Source: Caldimicrobium sp.
GTDB lineage: Bacteria; Desulfobacterota; Thermodesulfobacteria; Thermodesulfobacteriales; Thermodesulfobacteriaceae
Direction of reading: 5' to 3'
Assembly: GCA_025059715.1 (NCBI GenBank)
Contig: JANXCE010000002.1
Span: forward strand, 1-64,000
DNA: 64,000 bases
Made by a program: the position numbers and the translations under genes. The notes under the pieces were generated by a model that was not told the DNA's origin, ran no database searches, and saw only the letters and a list, made by a program, of their open reading frames with translations. Numbering within the stretch: the stretch's first letter is position 1; each line of letters opens with the position of its first letter. Below, one piece after another: positions 35,292 through 44,912 of the stretch.

Positions 35292-36958
35292 GTAATTCTT
35301 TTGAGCTTTTTTTCCAATTCCCTTAGGGTAATCTTTACAAAGAGGGGTCTACCATGGGGACAGAGCTCTAAACCCTCCTGAAACATCCTTTTTATAAGGA
35401 AAACCCTCTCTTCCTGAGAAAGGTTTTCTCCCTTTTTTCTGGCCAGGATACAGGCTAATTCCCTGTAAAGAGCCTCTTTAGCCTCTTGCATAGAAATAAA
35501 GGGTAAGGACAAAAGCCTTTCTAAAACTTCCTTAGCGTCCTCCCTGAACTGCGGAGGGACACCCTTAACAATAAGTTCCTCCCTGCCAAAGGGTTCTACT
35601 TCAAATCCCAGCTGAGCCAAAACCTTAAGTTTGTTTTCTAAGTTCTCAAGCATCTCGGATGTTAATTTTATTAAAAAAGGGAGAAGAAGACTCTGAGAAA
35701 GGTTCGAGGAAGGCCTTTTTTTTAGAAATTCAAAGCAAATTCTCTCAGAAAGGGCATGCTGATCAACAATAAACAGCTCCTCCTCCCTTTCTACAATCAA
35801 ATAAGTATTTTTAAAGCTTCCAAGGATTTTGAAGTCTACTTCTGACTCTAAAAGAGGTTTAGCCATAGTTCTCGTCTCATAAGCACTCTCCCTTTGAATA
35901 CTATATTCAAGGGGAATATCTTCCTTAACCTTTTGGTTGGCATCGTAGGCTGCGCTTCTATAGCAAAAAGTTCTTCGCCTTTTTTCAAAGAGAAGCTTTA
36001 AGGCTTCTTCCAAGGCTTGATAGACCTCACCTTCTCTCTTGAAGCGAACTTCCCACTTTGCGGGATGCACATTAAAATCCACCATCCTTGGGGGAGCCTC
36101 TATATTGATCAAACCTGCAGGATAACCAAAGACTCCGTAATACCTCCTTAAAAGGGAAAAGAAATACCTACTAAGCTTTTCGTCCCTTATAGCCCTATTA
36201 TTAACCATGAAGAAAAGATTTTTACTATGTGAAAAGACCTCTCCGGGCTGGGTAAGGAGAAGGTAGATTTTGAAAGGGCTTATTTCATAGATTAGTTCCA
36301 TTATGGATTCCTCTTTGAGTTCAAAGAGATGAATAAAGAGTTCCTTTGAGGAACCTCCTTGCCAGGTGTAGAATTTCTTTCCTTCTATCCATACTTCGTA
36401 CCTTATATAGGGATGGGTTAACATTAAGGTCCTGAGAAGCTCTATGTTTTTGGCACTCTCTACCTTGGCACTTTTTAAAAAAGCCTTTCTTGCAGGCACA
36501 TTCTCAAAGAGGTCTTCTACAACAACCAAGGTCCCCTCTTTGAAAGATAAAGGTTTAAAGACCTTTTCTTTGCCAAACTCAACTAAAATTTCGTGCCCCA
36601 GTTCTTCTTCTTTACATTTACTGATTATTTTTAAGCGTGAGACCTGCGCTATACTCGAGAGGGCCTCTCCTCTAAAGCCATAGCTTTGAAGATTAAAGAG
36701 ATCCTCAAGATCTCTGATCTTACTGGTTGCAAAGGGGAAATAGCAAATACGAAGATCCTCTCCGGTCATGCCAATTCCGTTATCGAAAACAGATATACTC
36801 TTTAGACCGGCCTTTTGGATCTCTATTTTGATAAAAGTGGCCTTAGCATCAAAGGCATTTTCCAGAAGCTCCTTTAAAACTGAAGCAGGTCTCTCAATAA
36901 CCTCTCCTGCCGCTATCTTGTTTCTTACTTCTTCAGGAAGGAGAAGGATCTTAGGCAT
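35288..36958 (-). CDS. mutL: DNA mismatch repair protein MutL
   Basis: The 556-residue protein has the GHKL ATPase motifs LLENAFDAKAT, DNGIGM and YGFRGEALSSI in the N-terminal 330 residues. Its C-terminal dimerisation domain contains the endonuclease motif DQHAX2EX4E (DQHALSERICFE) and CPHGRP. It is therefore the nicking type of MutL found in bacteria without MutH. It overlaps miaA (ATGA) and yacL by 8 bases. mutS lies elsewhere at 51320. Confidence 0.96.
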   Translation of the reverse strand: MPKILLLPEEVRNKIAAGEVIERPASVLKELLENAFDAKATFIKIEIQKAGLKSISVFDNGIGMTGEDLRICYFPFATSKIRDLEDLFNLQSYGFRGEALSSIAQVSRLKIISKCKEEELGHEILVEFGKEKVFKPLSFKEGTLVVVEDLFENVPARKAFLKSAKVESAKNIELLRTLMLTHPYIRYEVWIEGKKFYTWQGGSSKELFIHLFELKEESIMELIYEISPFKIYLLLTQPGEVFSHSKNLFFMVNNRAIRDEKLSRYFFSLLRRYYGVFGYPAGLINIEAPPRMVDFNVHPAKWEVRFKREGEVYQALEEALKLLFEKRRRTFCYRSAAYDANQKVKEDIPLEYSIQRESAYETRTMAKPLLESEVDFKILGSFKNTYLIVEREEELFIVDQHALSERICFEFLKKRPSSNLSQSLLLPFLIKLTSEMLENLENKLKVLAQLGFEVEPFGREELIVKGVPPQFREDAKEVLERLLSLPFISMQEAKEALYRELACILARKKGENLSQEERVFLIKRMFQEGLELCPHGRPLFVKITLRELEKKLKRIT

Positions 36959-38015
36959 TAATAGATTTTACTTCCTTTAGCTGAGCAAAGACTATTCTTC
37001 CCGTGGGAGAGTGAAGGAGATGACTAACCACTACCTCCAAAGTTGCTCCCACAAGATGTCTTGCATTTTCAACTACCACCATAGTGCCATCCTCTAAATA
37101 ACCCACTCCCTGTTCTCTCTCTTTACCTTCCTTTATAACCTGTAAAGTGAGAAGATCTCCTGGCCTAACTGAAGGCCTTAGAGCCAAAAAAAGCTCATTA
37201 ATGTTTAAGACCTCAACTCCATAAAGCTTACTCAATTTATTCAGATTATAGTCAGTAGTAAGGAGTTTGGCAGAATATTCACTACAAATTTTGATCAGCT
37301 TTTCATCGATTGAAGAGAGATTCTTGTAATTTTGTTCCAAAATCTTTAATTCTCCCTTAAAAACCTCCTTTAACTCATTTAGTAAATCAAGGGCTCTTCG
37401 GCCTTTACTTCTCTTATAGGGATCTGAACTATCCGCGAGAATTTGAATTTCCTCCAGTACAATTTTAGGGAGATAGAGAGGTCCCTCTAACCAACCTATC
37501 TTAGCAAGCTCTATAATTCTCCCGTCAATTATGGCACTGGTGTCAATAACTTTTGGTATGCCCCTCCGAGAAAACTTCTTAGATAGGGTATTGACAGGTA
37601 TGGTAATCTTCGCTATAACTCTTTCTCCAATTTTTTCAAAATATTCTCCCAGGCGTATTTCTTCAATCTTTTTACTAAAAAGCATAATCCCCAAATAGCT
37701 TAGTCCTAAAGCACTCATCACATAAAGAAAGACCTGCCAAACCCCTCCAGTAAAGAGATCAAAAAAGGAAGAAATAAGTTTTGCTAAGCCTAAACCTAAG
37801 ATTAATCCTATAGCTCCACCAAGGATCTTTATGAGAGGAAGCTTCCTAATTTTCTCCTCTAAATAAATAGTAATTAGTCCCAAGATTACACCAAAAATTC
37901 CTCCAATAATCACCCAGATCCATCCTCGGGTATTAAAACTAAAGTAATAAAAGACAGAGGCTCCCAGTAAAAAGCTAATCAAAAGGAGCAGAGCTTGAAA
38001 ACGATTTTTCAGCAT
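36951..38015 (-). CDS. PIN-TRAM membrane protein (YacL family)
   Basis: The 354-residue protein has four N-terminal transmembrane helices (first about 130 residues), then a PIN nuclease-like domain (VIDTSAIIDGRI, LLTTDYNLNKL) and a C-terminal TRAM RNA-binding domain (GYLEDGTMVVVENARHLVGATLEV). YacL-type proteins are putative membrane-tethered ribonucleases. It sits between carD and mutL in the operon. Confidence 0.9.
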   Translation of the reverse strand: MLKNRFQALLLLISFLLGASVFYYFSFNTRGWIWVIIGGIFGVILGLITIYLEEKIRKLPLIKILGGAIGLILGLGLAKLISSFFDLFTGGVWQVFLYVMSALGLSYLGIMLFSKKIEEIRLGEYFEKIGERVIAKITIPVNTLSKKFSRRGIPKVIDTSAIIDGRIIELAKIGWLEGPLYLPKIVLEEIQILADSSDPYKRSKGRRALDLLNELKEVFKGELKILEQNYKNLSSIDEKLIKICSEYSAKLLTTDYNLNKLSKLYGVEVLNINELFLALRPSVRPGDLLTLQVIKEGKEREQGVGYLEDGTMVVVENARHLVGATLEVVVSHLLHSPTGRIVFAQLKEVKSINA

Positions 38016-38026
38016 CCTCTAAGTTT

Positions 38027-38512
38027 CTAATCTTCCATTAAAAGAAAGAGTTTTTTTTCTATCTCTTCCTCTGAACATCTCTCACAAAAGGCTAATTCCT
38101 TAACTAATAACTCTTTGGCTCTTTCAAAGATTTTTTTCTCTCCATAGGAAAGGGGTTTTCTTTTGGATACTTCATAGAGTTCTCTAAGTAGACGTGCAAG
38201 TATACAAACATCGCCACTTTTAAGTCTTTCTGTATATTCTCTATAACGCTTATTCCAATTTCCATTGGGAAGTGTAATCTCCTTTTCTGATAATATTAGA
38301 TAAACCTTTTGCGCCTCATTAGATGAGATTATAGGTCTTAAGCCTACTTTTTGAACGGAATCCAAAGGAATGAAAAAATGGGTTTCGCTATCTAATAGTT
38401 TAAAGATATAGGTTTTTATAGGCTTACCTTCGATGACCTTTTCCTTAATGTCCAAGATTTTACCAAGGCCACATCCGGGATAAACAACCACATCTCCTAT
38501 TTTAAACATCAC
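38027..38512 (-). CDS. carD: CarD-family transcriptional regulator
   Basis: The 161-residue protein has the N-terminal RNA-polymerase-interaction domain (FKIGDVVVYPGCGLGKILDI, FFIPLDSVQKVGLRPI) and a helical C-terminal domain (SYGEKKIFERAKELLVKELA). CarD/CdnL stabilises open complexes at sigma-70 promoters. ATG 38512 or the next Met at 38509 may be used. It lies 11 bases upstream of yacL. Confidence 0.9.
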   Translation of the reverse strand: MMFKIGDVVVYPGCGLGKILDIKEKVIEGKPIKTYIFKLLDSETHFFIPLDSVQKVGLRPIISSNEAQKVYLILSEKEITLPNGNWNKRYREYTERLKSGDVCILARLLRELYEVSKRKPLSYGEKKIFERAKELLVKELAFCERCSEEEIEKKLFLLMED

Positions 38513-38536
38513 CCACTCACCATATACATTTTATCA

Positions 38537-40246
38537 CTAGCGAGAAAAAAATAAAGATCTCAAAAAGGGGTATTGGGGACAAAGAAAATCCCCCTTCCAT
38601 TCTAAGAAAATTTTATGTTCTGGAGGATGACAGTTTAGACACAGGCCTACCTTAAGGACCCTTTCAAGCTCGCCCCTGTTAAAGCCTCGCATGTTAGGTC
38701 TATTAAACTTAACGAGAGTATTGCCTTGAGGATCCACAATTTGCGAAAGCCTGATTTTAGTCTCCCCAAAAGGTGCCTCGAGAGGTTCAAAAAGGAGCCT
38801 TCCCTCCCTTAGAGTAATTTTTCCAAAACCTAAGCCCAGGACTTTAGGATCCTGATGACAGTCCTTACAAGCTCTTGCTCTCCTCTGTGTAGAGTGAGGT
38901 TCCATATGGGCCCAGGTGATACTCTCAATCTTTTTCTTTAGCCTTCCCCGCTCGTCTAGAAGGGTGATAAAATCCTGTCAGCCAGGAGTAACTGGAACAA
39001 CTATGTTTTCCTTTATGGCAAGCACTGGCCTTTGAAGTTCCCGATAGCTTTCGTATTCCTCCCAAAGACCTCTGGTTTCTATAGCCTTAAGTTTATCGAG
39101 ATGTCTTTCCTTGGGGTCAAACCGCACATGACAACCCATACATTGGGGCATATATTGTGAGTGACAAGCGGAACAAGAAAGCCTTCGGTGGTAGGGCTGT
39201 TCACAATCCTTAGCAGGTGCCCTTATCTGATGGAGGCGCCCAGTAAACTTTCCCTCTAAGTAAAGTTTGTTGCCGGATATCTTTAGATTGGTAAGCTTGC
39301 GTCCCTTGCTGGTTTTAGCAATACCCTTGTGACAACTCTCACAGGTTACCTCTAAGGCCCCTTCTATGCTATAGTAAAAATTCCCGTCACCCATGATTTC
39401 CTCTCGAGTGTGACAGTCAATACAGTGAAGCCCCGCTTTGTAGTGCACATCAGCTTCTATCTTTAAAAGCTCTCTTCCATCTAACCACTTCACATCGTAG
39501 ATGCCTCCCTGAGCGGTTTCATAAAGCCCCTGATAGGTAAACCCAATCCTTCCGCTTCTATTGTGACACCGAAGACATCTCTCTAAAGGCACTAATTTTT
39601 CAAGCTTGGGATGAAAGGATTCGCTTTTCTGATTCTTCCCAAAGTCTGCAAGGTGACAGGCGGAACAGCCCCCTCCCTTTTCTCCTAAAAAACCCTCCAG
39701 TCTTCCCTTTTCCAAGTAGAGATGGCAGGAACCACAGAGTTTACGAAAGTAATCAAGGGCGTAGCTTTCTTGCAGGGAAAAATTCTTCTTTATTAAGTCC
39801 GAAACCCCTAAGTGAGGATTTTTCTCCAAGAGTTTTCCCTCACCAAAAACTACGAGAAGTCTCCTGATAATACCATGATTAGTAGCCATAAGGGAATTGC
39901 GCACCTTATTCACATCTTGAGGATGACAATTGGATTGTCCACAGGTGCGCTCTACTACTCTCAGATCTGAAGGGTTTTTAACCATACCCCGATGGGCAAG
40001 GGCTTTGGTAGTGGTTAAAGGATTCCCCAGATGACACCCTGAACAGCCAACAATTTCCTCTTTATGAGCCTTCTCTGGAACCCTCTCTTTATGACAGACT
40101 AAACAAAGCTCAGGCCTCCCTGTGGTGAGCAGAGGAATTTCTTGCCCCTTCTCAACCTTTTCACTGTCTGCTAAAGGTATTATCTTTGATAATAGAAACA
40201 AGAAAAAAAATCCCAAAAGGAGAGGAAAGGTGATTTTCCAAAACAC
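38537..40246 (-). CDS. Twelve-haem c-type cytochrome interrupted by one in-frame TGA
   Basis: The minus-strand frame has an N-terminal signal anchor (ITFPLLLGFFFLFLLSKIIPLA) and 422 codons with ten haem motifs: nine CXXCH plus one CX4CH (CGQSNCH). A TGA at 38980-38978 follows. The same frame then continues without another stop for 146 codons (QDFITLLDERG, then CKDCHQDP and CLNCHPPEH), giving twelve haems. The ATG at 38905 lies within this continuous frame and has no ribosome site. The protein is extracytoplasmic, and electron transfer is likely. Whether TGA is selenocysteine, a nonsense mutation or an error is open. Confidence 0.8.
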
Positions 40247-40293
40247 CCTTTTAGTATAACACCAAAAGCCCCTTTGAGGGAGTATATAAAGAA

Positions 40294-41862
40294 ATGGGAA
40301 TTAATTTTCTCCCCTTTGAAAGAAACACAATAGTCAAAAAATGGAGAGGAAGACTCCCCATTGCCCTTGTTTTTCCCAATTCCTATGCCCTGGGTATGGC
40401 AAATTTAGGCTTCCTCTCACTTTATGAAAGTCTAAACAGCTATCCAGAAATAGTAGGCGAGAGATTCTTCTTTGAACATAACCATCAGATTAGATCAGTA
40501 GAGAGTGGGAATACTTTAAGGGATTTTCCAGTAATACTCTTTTCAGTTCCCTTTGAAGGTGACTTTGTAAATGTTTTACGGATTCTTCTTCGGGGAGGAA
40601 TCTCTCTTAATCCCTTAGAGCGAGCTCAAACGGTATTAGGAGGTGGAATTGCCCTTTGGTCTAACCCTGAGCCTATTAGTTCCTTTTTTGATGGTTTTTT
40701 ATTAGGAGAGTGGGAGGCCTTAGAGCAAAGGATTGTGCCTCTCCTCATAGAGAAGGGCTGGAATAAAGGAGAACTTCTCAGCGCTCTTCAGAGCTTTGAC
40801 TTTTTCTATAGTCCGGTTCACTTTGGAAAAAAGAGGATCAAAATAGTTAAAGCAGTGCCCTTGCAAAAGCCCCTTTTGTCTAAAATTACCAGTAAAAAAG
40901 CTGAATTTGGAGAAAGTTATCTCCTTGAAGTATCTCGAGGTTGTGGTAGGGGTTGTAGATTTTGCTTAGCTGGTTTTATTTATCGCCCCCCACGTAAGTT
41001 TTCCTTAGAGAGCCTGCTTGCCAGAGCGGAGGAAATACCTGCAGGGTCAAAGGTAGGCTTAATTGGTCTTGAGTTTGTGGACCGTGAGGAAATTTGGAAA
41101 GTTGGAGAATTTCTGTTGCAGAGGGAGGTCACCCTCACCTTTTCTTCTTTAAGAATTGATGCCCTACAAGAGAACTTCCTTAAACTTTTGAGACAGACCA
41201 AAAGTGTAGCCCTTGCTCCAGAAGTTGCTAGTTATAAACTAAAAAAAATTATTAACAAAGATATAGACGAAGGGGATATTTTCAGGGCTTTAGAAAATCT
41301 TCAAAAAAGTGGGATTAGGAAAATAAAGTTATACTTTATGATAGGACTACCTAAGGAAGAAGAGGAAGATCTCTATACTCTTGCCACTTTTGTTAAAAAG
41401 CTCTTTCAGAAAAAGTGGCGCCTTCAATTCAATTTTTCCTTTGCCTTTTTTGTCCCGAAACCCCATACTCCCTTTCAATGGGCTTCCTTTGAGGACATAA
41501 AGAAGCTTGAAGAAAAGAGCAGCTTGTTAAGGATTGAACTCAAGGGAATCCCCAAAATTAAGTTTGACTCTCTCTATGAGGCGCTCTTACAAGCTTTTTT
41601 AGCAAGGGGAGATATCTCTCTAAGTGAGCCTCTTCTAAGGTTAGCCCAGGGCACACCCATTAAAAAGCTGTTAAGAGATCTCAATACAAAGAATTATCTT
41701 TTAAATCCTCCTTCTAAGGTTGATTTCCCCTTTCCCTGGGATTTCATTGATACGGGGGTCTCCAAGAGATATCTTTATAGAGAATGGCAAAGGGCTTTAC
41801 AGGGTAAGGTAACCCCTGTCTGTAGTCCTAAATCTTGTAGGGCTTGTGGTGCTTGTTCATAG
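40294..41862 (+). CDS. B12-binding-type radical SAM protein
   Basis: The 522-residue protein has an N-terminal cobalamin-binding-like region (IALVFPNSYALGMANLGFLSLY). A radical SAM core follows with the cluster motif CGRGCRFCLAGFIYRPPRKFS and later YFMIGLPKEEEEDL. The C-terminus has a Cys cluster (CSPKSCRACGAC). It resembles TIGR03960-like radical SAM enzymes usually fused to or beside DUF2344. The reaction is not known. It is divergent from the cytochrome gene. Confidence 0.85.
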   Translation: MGINFLPFERNTIVKKWRGRLPIALVFPNSYALGMANLGFLSLYESLNSYPEIVGERFFFEHNHQIRSVESGNTLRDFPVILFSVPFEGDFVNVLRILLRGGISLNPLERAQTVLGGGIALWSNPEPISSFFDGFLLGEWEALEQRIVPLLIEKGWNKGELLSALQSFDFFYSPVHFGKKRIKIVKAVPLQKPLLSKITSKKAEFGESYLLEVSRGCGRGCRFCLAGFIYRPPRKFSLESLLARAEEIPAGSKVGLIGLEFVDREEIWKVGEFLLQREVTLTFSSLRIDALQENFLKLLRQTKSVALAPEVASYKLKKIINKDIDEGDIFRALENLQKSGIRKIKLYFMIGLPKEEEEDLYTLATFVKKLFQKKWRLQFNFSFAFFVPKPHTPFQWASFEDIKKLEEKSSLLRIELKGIPKIKFDSLYEALLQAFLARGDISLSEPLLRLAQGTPIKKLLRDLNTKNYLLNPPSKVDFPFPWDFIDTGVSKRYLYREWQRALQGKVTPVCSPKSCRACGACS

Positions 41863-41868
41863 AAGCTA

Positions 41869-41896
41869 TTGAAAATTTTTTAGAGGGAACTATATT
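41869..41896 (+). promoter_or_regulatory. Putative promoter of ssb
   Basis: TTGAAA (41869-41874) and TATATT (41891-41896) are 16 bases apart. The predicted start is near the ssb ATG at 41903. GAGGG lies one base before that ATG, too close for a normal ribosome site. Confidence 0.4.
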
Positions 41897-41902
41897 GAGG
41901 GT

Positions 41903-42334
41903 ATGAGTGTAAACAAGGTAATACTACTGGGAAGACTTGGTGCAGATCCGGAAATTAGGTATACCCTTGAGGGAAAGCCAGTAGCTGTTTTTAGGTTGGC
42001 TACAAATGAAGTTCTGGTTAAAAATAATGAAAAGGAAACCCTTACAGAATGGCATCGATTAGTTGCCTTTGGCAGGCTTGCGGAGATTTGCGGAGAATAC
42101 CTTTCAAAGGGTTCAAGAGTTTATGTAGAAGGTAAACTAAGAACCCGCAAATTCGAGGACAAACAGGGGCAAACTCGTTTTGTCACCGAAGTCTGGGTTC
42201 AAAATCTCCAAATCCTTGATAGAAAGACAGAAGAGCCCTCCTCAGACACAAAAAAAGCCTCTTTCTCTAAAGAGGAATACTTTGAATCAGTAGAGGATTT
42301 ACCGGCAATATCCGACGAAGACATACCCTTTTAA
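41903..42334 (+). CDS. ssb: Single-stranded DNA-binding protein
   Basis: The 143-residue protein has an OB fold from the start (NKVILLGRLGADPEIRYT, WHRLVAFGRLAEICGEYLSKGSRVYVEGKL), a short variable linker and the acidic protein-interaction tip DEDIPF. It protects single-stranded DNA and recruits replication and repair partners. It is monocistronic here rather than within the rpsF-rpsR operon. Confidence 0.95.
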   Translation: MSVNKVILLGRLGADPEIRYTLEGKPVAVFRLATNEVLVKNNEKETLTEWHRLVAFGRLAEICGEYLSKGSRVYVEGKLRTRKFEDKQGQTRFVTEVWVQNLQILDRKTEEPSSDTKKASFSKEEYFESVEDLPAISDEDIPF

Positions 42335-42343
42335 GGTTATTTA

Positions 42344-42690
42344 CTAATCTTCTTTAAAGCCTTTGAGAAAAAGGTCCACTACTTGCTTTTGAAAGCTATA
42401 ATTTATAAGCCTAATTTCTAAAAGTTCTCTCTTTTTTGTAACTCTAACCATAAAAAACTCTTGAGGAAAAAACGATTGCCCATACTATTGATTGCCCATA
42501 CTAATAAAAGTGCTAACCAAAAAGATAGAGACTAAAGGTAAAGTAAAAAAATAAGCAAGGAAACTTACACTAATACCCAGAGAAAATTCTTGGGATAATA
42601 AGGTCTTTCCTCCCAAATAAGTGCGGTGTTTCCTTTAGCACCCCATCTTCCTCAGAAAAAATCTTTAGACTATGAGACTCAACTAAAATG
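42344..42690 (-). pseudogene. Decayed small membrane-protein gene, possibly bPH2/DUF304-like
   Basis: The minus strand of this 358-base spacer encodes protein-like pieces in different frames: NTALIWEERPYYPKN, a hydrophobic stretch (LAYFFTLPLVSIFLVSTFI), and a terminal 35-codon frame 42451-42344 (MVRVTKKRELLEIRLINYSF). Order and spacing recall a short YdbS-like PH-domain protein (WEERP, two helices, then strands), but frameshifts, including a 16-base tandem duplication, break it. The assignment is tentative. Confidence 0.35.
42474..42505. repeat. 16-base tandem duplication
   Basis: GATTGCCCATACTATT at 42474-42489 is followed at once by GATTGCCCATACTAAT at 42490-42505, matching in the first 14 bases. 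It lies in the decayed gene downstream of ssb and shifts its frame. Confidence 0.8.
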
Positions 42691-42692
42691 GG

Positions 42693-44081
42693 CTATTGAA
42701 GAAATTTTTTGGTCCTTGGAGTTAGGGGCTCCCTCTCAAGGAGGGTATCGGTAGAAGGGTCAGGAATTAGATCCTCATGGAACTCTTCTTCTATAGCGTT
42801 TTCTTCATCTAATTTATAAATCTCTCTGATAAGACTTATGGCAAAGCGCCCCTCTTCATGATATCCGTTTTTTAGAAATTGAATAGGATACCAGAGCAAT
42901 TTCTGGGTTAGGGACTTCGTAAGAATCTCTATAGCCTCTATCTCGTCCTCGGAGAGATTTCTAAGTTTTTTGAGGGTTTTCTCCAATTCTTTTTTCCTTA
43001 AGAGCTCCGCTTTATTGGTTAACCTTTTGATTGTAGGGTGAAGACTCAACTCAGAGAGCCACCTCTTCATTTTTAGAACTTCTTCCTCAATAATTGCCTC
43101 TGCTCGAAGAGCTTCTCTTTTTCTATTTTTAAGATTTTCTTCAACCACATTTTTTAGATCGTCAATGTCAAAGAGATAAGTGTTTTCTAATTCATTCACC
43201 GAGGGTTCCACATCGCGAGGAACGGCTATGTCGATGATAAAAAGCGGTCTATACTTTCGGGCTTTCAATAGGGGCGTTAGAAGTTTTTTGGTGAGGATAA
43301 AATTAGGGGCTCCAGTGGAAGAAATAATGATATCCGCTTGAATTATAGCTTCAGAGAGTCCTTCAAGGGGATAGGCTTTCCCTTGAAATCGCTTCGCAAG
43401 CTCCACAGCCTTAGAGAAAGTTCTGTTGGCAATCATTATCTCTGAGACACCGAAGGATAAGAGATGCTGACAAGCAAGCTCCGCCATCTCTCCAGCCCCA
43501 AGCAAAAGTACTCTCTTGTCCTTTAAGGAGCCAAGAATTTTCTTGGCAAGCTGAGTTGCAGCAAAGCTGACCGAAACAGCTCCTCCACCAATGCCCGTCT
43601 CTGTCCGCACTTTTTTGGCTACAAAAAAGGCACGATGTAAAAGCTTGTTGAGAACCAAACCTGAAGTTTTAAATTCTAAGGCTTTTTTATACGCCTCTTT
43701 CATCTGACCCAAGATTTGTGGCTCTCCCAGAACCATAGAATCAAGCCCACAGGCTACTCTAAAGAGGTGCCTCACAACCTCTTCATTCTCAAGAAAATAA
43801 CACCAGGAAGAGAGGGCCTCCAAAGACAATCTCACTTCCTCCTCTAAAAAAGCGGAAAACCCTTCTAAAAGTCTCTCCCTTTGATCCTCTGAAAAAACAA
43901 ATGTAAATTCTACCCTATTGCAAGTAGAAAGGAAAAATACTTCCTTACAAGGTAAAGCTAAATTTTTTAACCTTTCTAAAGGGTGGTTTCGAGAGGAGGC
44001 AAAGGATAGTTTCTCCCTTATTTCTACAGGAGCGGATCTATGATTTAATCCTAGAAGTAAAAGGACAAAATCAGTTTCCAT
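42693..44081 (-). CDS. hemA: Glutamyl-tRNA reductase
   Basis: The 462-residue enzyme has the nucleophile Cys in STCNRVEF, the GLDSMVLGEPQILGQ stretch, the NADPH-binding LLLGAGEMAELA and a C-terminal dimerisation helix bundle. It catalyses the first step of tetrapyrrole synthesis from Glu-tRNA. The C-terminal 60 residues are acidic and longer than usual. It overlaps the cytochrome-c assembly gene by 11 bases, linking haem supply and cytochrome maturation. Confidence 0.96.
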   Translation of the reverse strand: METDFVLLLLGLNHRSAPVEIREKLSFASSRNHPLERLKNLALPCKEVFFLSTCNRVEFTFVFSEDQRERLLEGFSAFLEEEVRLSLEALSSWCYFLENEEVVRHLFRVACGLDSMVLGEPQILGQMKEAYKKALEFKTSGLVLNKLLHRAFFVAKKVRTETGIGGGAVSVSFAATQLAKKILGSLKDKRVLLLGAGEMAELACQHLLSFGVSEIMIANRTFSKAVELAKRFQGKAYPLEGLSEAIIQADIIISSTGAPNFILTKKLLTPLLKARKYRPLFIIDIAVPRDVEPSVNELENTYLFDIDDLKNVVEENLKNRKREALRAEAIIEEEVLKMKRWLSELSLHPTIKRLTNKAELLRKKELEKTLKKLRNLSEDEIEAIEILTKSLTQKLLWYPIQFLKNGYHEEGRFAISLIREIYKLDEENAIEEEFHEDLIPDPSTDTLLEREPLTPRTKKFLQ

Positions 44082-44898
44082 AGGTATGAAAGCCTTTAAA
44101 ATAAAAATTTACGACAAAAAAGGTAAAAAACCAGAGGGAACTCCCAAGAATAAACATATAGGCAAGTCTTTTTCCCCTCCATCCAATTAGAATTCTTTGA
44201 TGAAGCATCCCTGCATAAATTAACCATAAAGAAAGAGAGATAACTTCCTTAGCAGACCACCTCCAGTAATCTCCAAAGGCACTCTCACTCCATAAGGCTC
44301 CACTCAGTAGGCCAATGGTGAGAAAAAAGAACCCTTGATATAAAGCCCTCTCTGATATACGCTCCAGAGAATTTAGAGGCGGAAGTTTTCTAAAAAAATG
44401 ACCAAAGTGTTTCCTCTTTATTTCTCTTTCCTGTAAAAGATACATAACAGAACTTGATAAACCTGTAAGTAAAAAGGCATGTGACAAAAGAGAGGAAATA
44501 ACATGAATAGGAAACCAAAAACTTTTAATATATGGGGAAAAGGGAGAAAGAGGGGCTTCACGAAAATACAGGTAGCTTAGTAAAAGAAAGAAAAGGGGAA
44601 GAGGCATTAAAAAGGTTCCTAAGGTATAGGCCTTATCTCTGCTAAATGAAAAATAAAAATAGGTCATCACCAAGAGAAAGGAGAAAAGACTTAAGATCTC
44701 ACGAAAAGTAAAATAATTTACCTCATAGAGCTCCTTTATAAAAAGGAGGACATAAATAAAATGAAAGAGAGCTCCAGCCAAAAGGACACCTTGAGTAATT
44801 TGAAGGGCCTTGCGATCTAAGGTTTTAAAGTAGAATATGAAACCTATCCAGGAAACGAGATAAATAAAAAAAGCCAGATCTAAAAACAGAGATTTCAT
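44071..44898 (-). CDS. Cytochrome c assembly protein, CcsA/HemX type
   Basis: The 275-residue membrane protein has about eight helices and a WWD-like haem-handling stretch SAFGDYWRWSAKEVISLSLWL, where the usual WDXKE has Ser for Asp. That variant and the position upstream of hemA suggest HemX, a CcsA relative often paired with hemA, though a role in haem export or cytochrome c synthesis for the multihaem cytochrome is possible. Confidence 0.85.
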   Translation of the reverse strand: MKSLFLDLAFFIYLVSWIGFIFYFKTLDRKALQITQGVLLAGALFHFIYVLLFIKELYEVNYFTFREILSLFSFLLVMTYFYFSFSRDKAYTLGTFLMPLPLFFLLLSYLYFREAPLSPFSPYIKSFWFPIHVISSLLSHAFLLTGLSSSVMYLLQEREIKRKHFGHFFRKLPPLNSLERISERALYQGFFFLTIGLLSGALWSESAFGDYWRWSAKEVISLSLWLIYAGMLHQRILIGWRGKRLAYMFILGSSLWFFTFFVVNFYFKGFHTYGN

Positions 44899-44912
44899 TT
44901 AAAAAAAAAGAA

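Noticed and set aside
38537-38905. A separate 122-residue cytochrome gene starting at ATG 38905
   Set aside because: The frame continues upstream without a stop to the TGA at 38978, reads as cytochrome sequence, and the ATG has no ribosome site. It is treated as the 3' part of one gene.
38942-38963. A definite SECIS element downstream of the cytochrome TGA
   Set aside because: The 5-base stem is at a plausible distance but the loop lacks the conserved GU and bulged U, so it is not counted as evidence for selenocysteine.
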